Assembly: GCF_001420915.1 (NCBI RefSeq)
Contig: NZ_CP013021.1
Location: forward strand, 382,001 to 446,000
Direction: 5' to 3'
DNA length: 64,000 nucleotides
From: Agarivorans gilvus
GTDB taxonomy: Bacteria; Pseudomonadota; Gammaproteobacteria; Enterobacterales; Celerinatantimonadaceae
Part shown: in pieces, positions 62,385 to 64,000 of the stretch
How the letters are laid out: the number at the start of each line of letters is the position of its first letter
Numbering within the stretch: position 1 is the first letter of the stretch
The notes under the pieces: generated by a model
Told to the model about the DNA's origin: nothing
Database searches by the model: none
What the model saw: the letters and a program-made list of their open reading frames with translations, nothing else
Program-made: the position numbers and the translations under genes

Positions 62385-62519
62385 ATATTTTTATGGCCTT
62401 GGAGCCAGCTGCTGGGCAGCGAGTGGAATATTAGGGCAGTGTGTTGCGCCAGTCAATAGCCCTTTATTTTGTTTGCTCAATAAGTGTTCTTTCCGACACG
62501 AAAAATCAACAATCCCTGC

Positions 62520-63530
62520 TTAATTGCTGCTTTTATCACCACAGCTATTCAATATCCGCTGCCACTGTTTAACGTGTTGTCGATTAGCCTGATGAAAATC
62601 CGCCTGAATTTGCTGCATAGCCGCTGGTAAGTGTTGTAGACCTTGCTGCTTAAATAACTCGGCTAAAGGAGCGTTTAATAAGTTAAGACTTTGATCCAGT
62701 TCTGCCAAATAAGCCTGCACTCTGGGCATATACACCTTGTTTAGAATATTTTGCAAGATGATGAAGTCTTGCCGATGCTGCTGGCAGCTAAACTGGCGCT
62801 GCTGTAAGGCTTGACTGATGTTAACTAACCATCGACTCGCTGCGCTCAGCTCTTGGGCTAGCGCCCGTAAGCTGGGGGCGCTAGCAAGCTGCTTATTTAG
62901 AGCTAATACCTGGTTAGCATCGATAGTTTTTGCTTGGTTAAATTGCTCGCCAATATCAAGTAGTTGCTGCAATTGCTCGCTGAGCTTGCGATAAGTGGCT
63001 GTAGGCGATTCAGTTAAGCGGGTATTGCCTTGCCATAGACGCTGAATTGCAGCGTCTTGGCTCAGGTAGTTATTCCAATATACCGCCAAATGCCGGCGTT
63101 TTAGCGCCAGTATATTTTTTAGTTTCTGGTTCAGTGCCGGTTTAAGTTGTTGGCTGCTAATACAGTGATTGAGCCCTTGAATAATCTGGCTATGCCATAT
63201 TAGTCGATAATCGGCGCTGGCAACTTTTCCTAAACTCGAGTTAGCCTCAAATACCAACTGGTCAAGGCCACAGGCGTGCAAACTCATACTATCGAGAAGA
63301 GATAGATTTAAATTGGGTTCTTCGCCATGAAAGTCACGCCAGCTTATTTGCGGCAGCGCTGCTTGGCTTGGTGGGGGCTCAATCGAAATATCTAAAACTC
63401 GATTGAGCCTCGCACTGTAGTCTGAAAATAAACGTTCGCTGGGCGGGCTTAACCAATTTACCAGTAAGTAAAGGCCGGCGCTTACAATTAGCAATAGCAA
63501 GCCGCTGTGTAAGACTTTCGCTTTACTCAT
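62520..63530 (-). CDS. DUF3080 family membrane-anchored protein
   Basis: 336 residues with one N-terminal transmembrane helix (about 8-26) and a largely helical, glutamine-rich periplasmic part. The layout and location after a MATE pump fit the DUF3080 family found in Vibrio and Shewanella; no biochemical role is known. Its start overlaps the end of the MATE gene by four bases, so the two are coupled. Confidence 0.7.
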   Translation of the reverse strand: MSKAKVLHSGLLLLIVSAGLYLLVNWLSPPSERLFSDYSARLNRVLDISIEPPPSQAALPQISWRDFHGEEPNLNLSLLDSMSLHACGLDQLVFEANSSLGKVASADYRLIWHSQIIQGLNHCISSQQLKPALNQKLKNILALKRRHLAVYWNNYLSQDAAIQRLWQGNTRLTESPTATYRKLSEQLQQLLDIGEQFNQAKTIDANQVLALNKQLASAPSLRALAQELSAASRWLVNISQALQQRQFSCQQHRQDFIILQNILNKVYMPRVQAYLAELDQSLNLLNAPLAELFKQQGLQHLPAAMQQIQADFHQANRQHVKQWQRILNSCGDKSSN

Positions 63531-64000
63531 GCTTCCTTATTAATAAATTGTAACTTGTGGGGGTTGTTACTGGCCCAAATTAAGCGGCTCATTAAACCCA
63601 AGGCACAAGCAGTAAGCGCTAATACGATGGCTATCCAAAATCCTTGTACGCCCATAGGCTCGGCGCTTAAATAGTCGGTAAAGGTGAGTATAGTGCCTAT
63701 TCCAAGGCCGATGGGCCAAAAGCTAATTAATGTCACTAAGAAGATATAGCGGGTATCTTGATAACCACGAAGGGCGCCAGCGCAGCAAACTTGCAGCGAG
63801 TCCGACAATTGATAAGTGGCTGCCAGCAAGAATAGCGGTGCCGCTATCGCTGCTACAGCTTGGTTGCTGGTATATAAGCCGATGATCTGCATTCTAAACA
63901 GCACCGTTGCCGCGGCAATAAAGAAGGTAATAAACGTCACTAGAATAATACCGCTATAGGCGGAGATCTGAGCTTTATTGCTTGATTTCTCGCCCATGAA
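63527..64000 (-). CDS. norM: MATE efflux pump NorM-like, C-terminal part (runs off window)
   Basis: The last 156 or so residues of a MATE family Na+/drug antiporter: about four or five membrane helices, with CCAGALRGYQDTRYIFLVTLISFWPIGLGIG typical of NorM. The gene begins beyond base 64000; the ATG at 63997 is probably internal. Same operon as the DUF3080 gene downstream. Confidence 0.85.
   Translation of the reverse strand, partial: FMGEKSSNKAQISAYSGIILVTFITFFIAAATVLFRMQIIGLYTSNQAVAAIAAPLFLLAATYQLSDSLQVCCAGALRGYQDTRYIFLVTLISFWPIGLGIGTILTFTDYLSAEPMGVQGFWIAIVLALTACALGLMSRLIWASNNPHKLQFINKEA

Overview
The window looks like the chromosome of a facultatively anaerobic marine gammaproteobacterium of the Alteromonadales/Vibrionales type. 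Agarivorans or a near relative is my guess from the mix of nitrogen fixation, Rnf, polysaccharide hydrolases and a FocA-type formate channel; this is inference, because no rRNA marker is present. It carries much of a molybdenum nitrogenase accessory gene set, interleaved with carbohydrate and accessory genes, followed by a reductive pyrimidine catabolism locus.

Layout. 1-7561: end of focA, a HIT protein, an APH-type kinase-like protein, a GH30 hydrolase, a secreted GH16 glucanase, and a Bcr/CflA efflux pump divergent from its MarR-type regulator. 7645-17080: nifE-nifN-nifX-fdxB-rseC-like, then nifU-nifS-nifV-nifW-nifZ-nifM, each block behind a sigma54-type promoter with a NifA upstream activator site (TGT-N10-ACA). 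17082-19450: an accessory patch with three tandem ~260 bp hairpin-bearing repeats, a perfect 42 bp palindrome and two small cassette-like genes with attC-like sequence. 19621-26987: GFA protein, a choloylglycine-hydrolase-like amidase divergent from a LysR regulator, an EamA transporter, and a very large GH94-type phosphorylase. 27125-41360: nifF, a LysR/AhpD-like pair, rnfABCDGEH on the minus strand (rnfB carries a frameshift), then nifL-nifA-nifB-fdxN-nifQ on the plus strand. 41405-45559: modA, a modB cut off after 60 codons and joined to the 3' part of a type I secretion ABC transporter, an unknown membrane protein, and an IS5-family element. 45863-51259: GH51 arabinofuranosidase, a frameshifted LysR gene, a DJ-1/PfpI protein and a GGDEF protein. 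51612-62166: an ABC importer, dihydropyrimidinase, N-carbamoyl-beta-alanine amidase, a RutR-like TetR regulator and PreT/PreA dihydropyrimidine dehydrogenase. 62308-64000: tRNA-Val(GAC), a DUF3080 protein and the end of a MATE pump.

How it works together. NifL/NifA sense redox and nitrogen status and drive six predicted sigma54 promoters (nifE, nifU, nifF, rnfA, nifL, nifB). Rnf, NifF and the ferredoxins would feed low-potential electrons to nitrogenase; NifU/S/B/Q/E/N/X/V build FeMo-co; NifM, NifW and NifZ mature the enzyme. The structural genes nifHDK are not in this window. The pyrimidine locus would release ammonia from uracil/thymine and has three RutR-like operators. Two genes (rnfB and a LysR gene) are broken by an apparent one-base loss in a C-run, so either mutation or assembly error must be considered.
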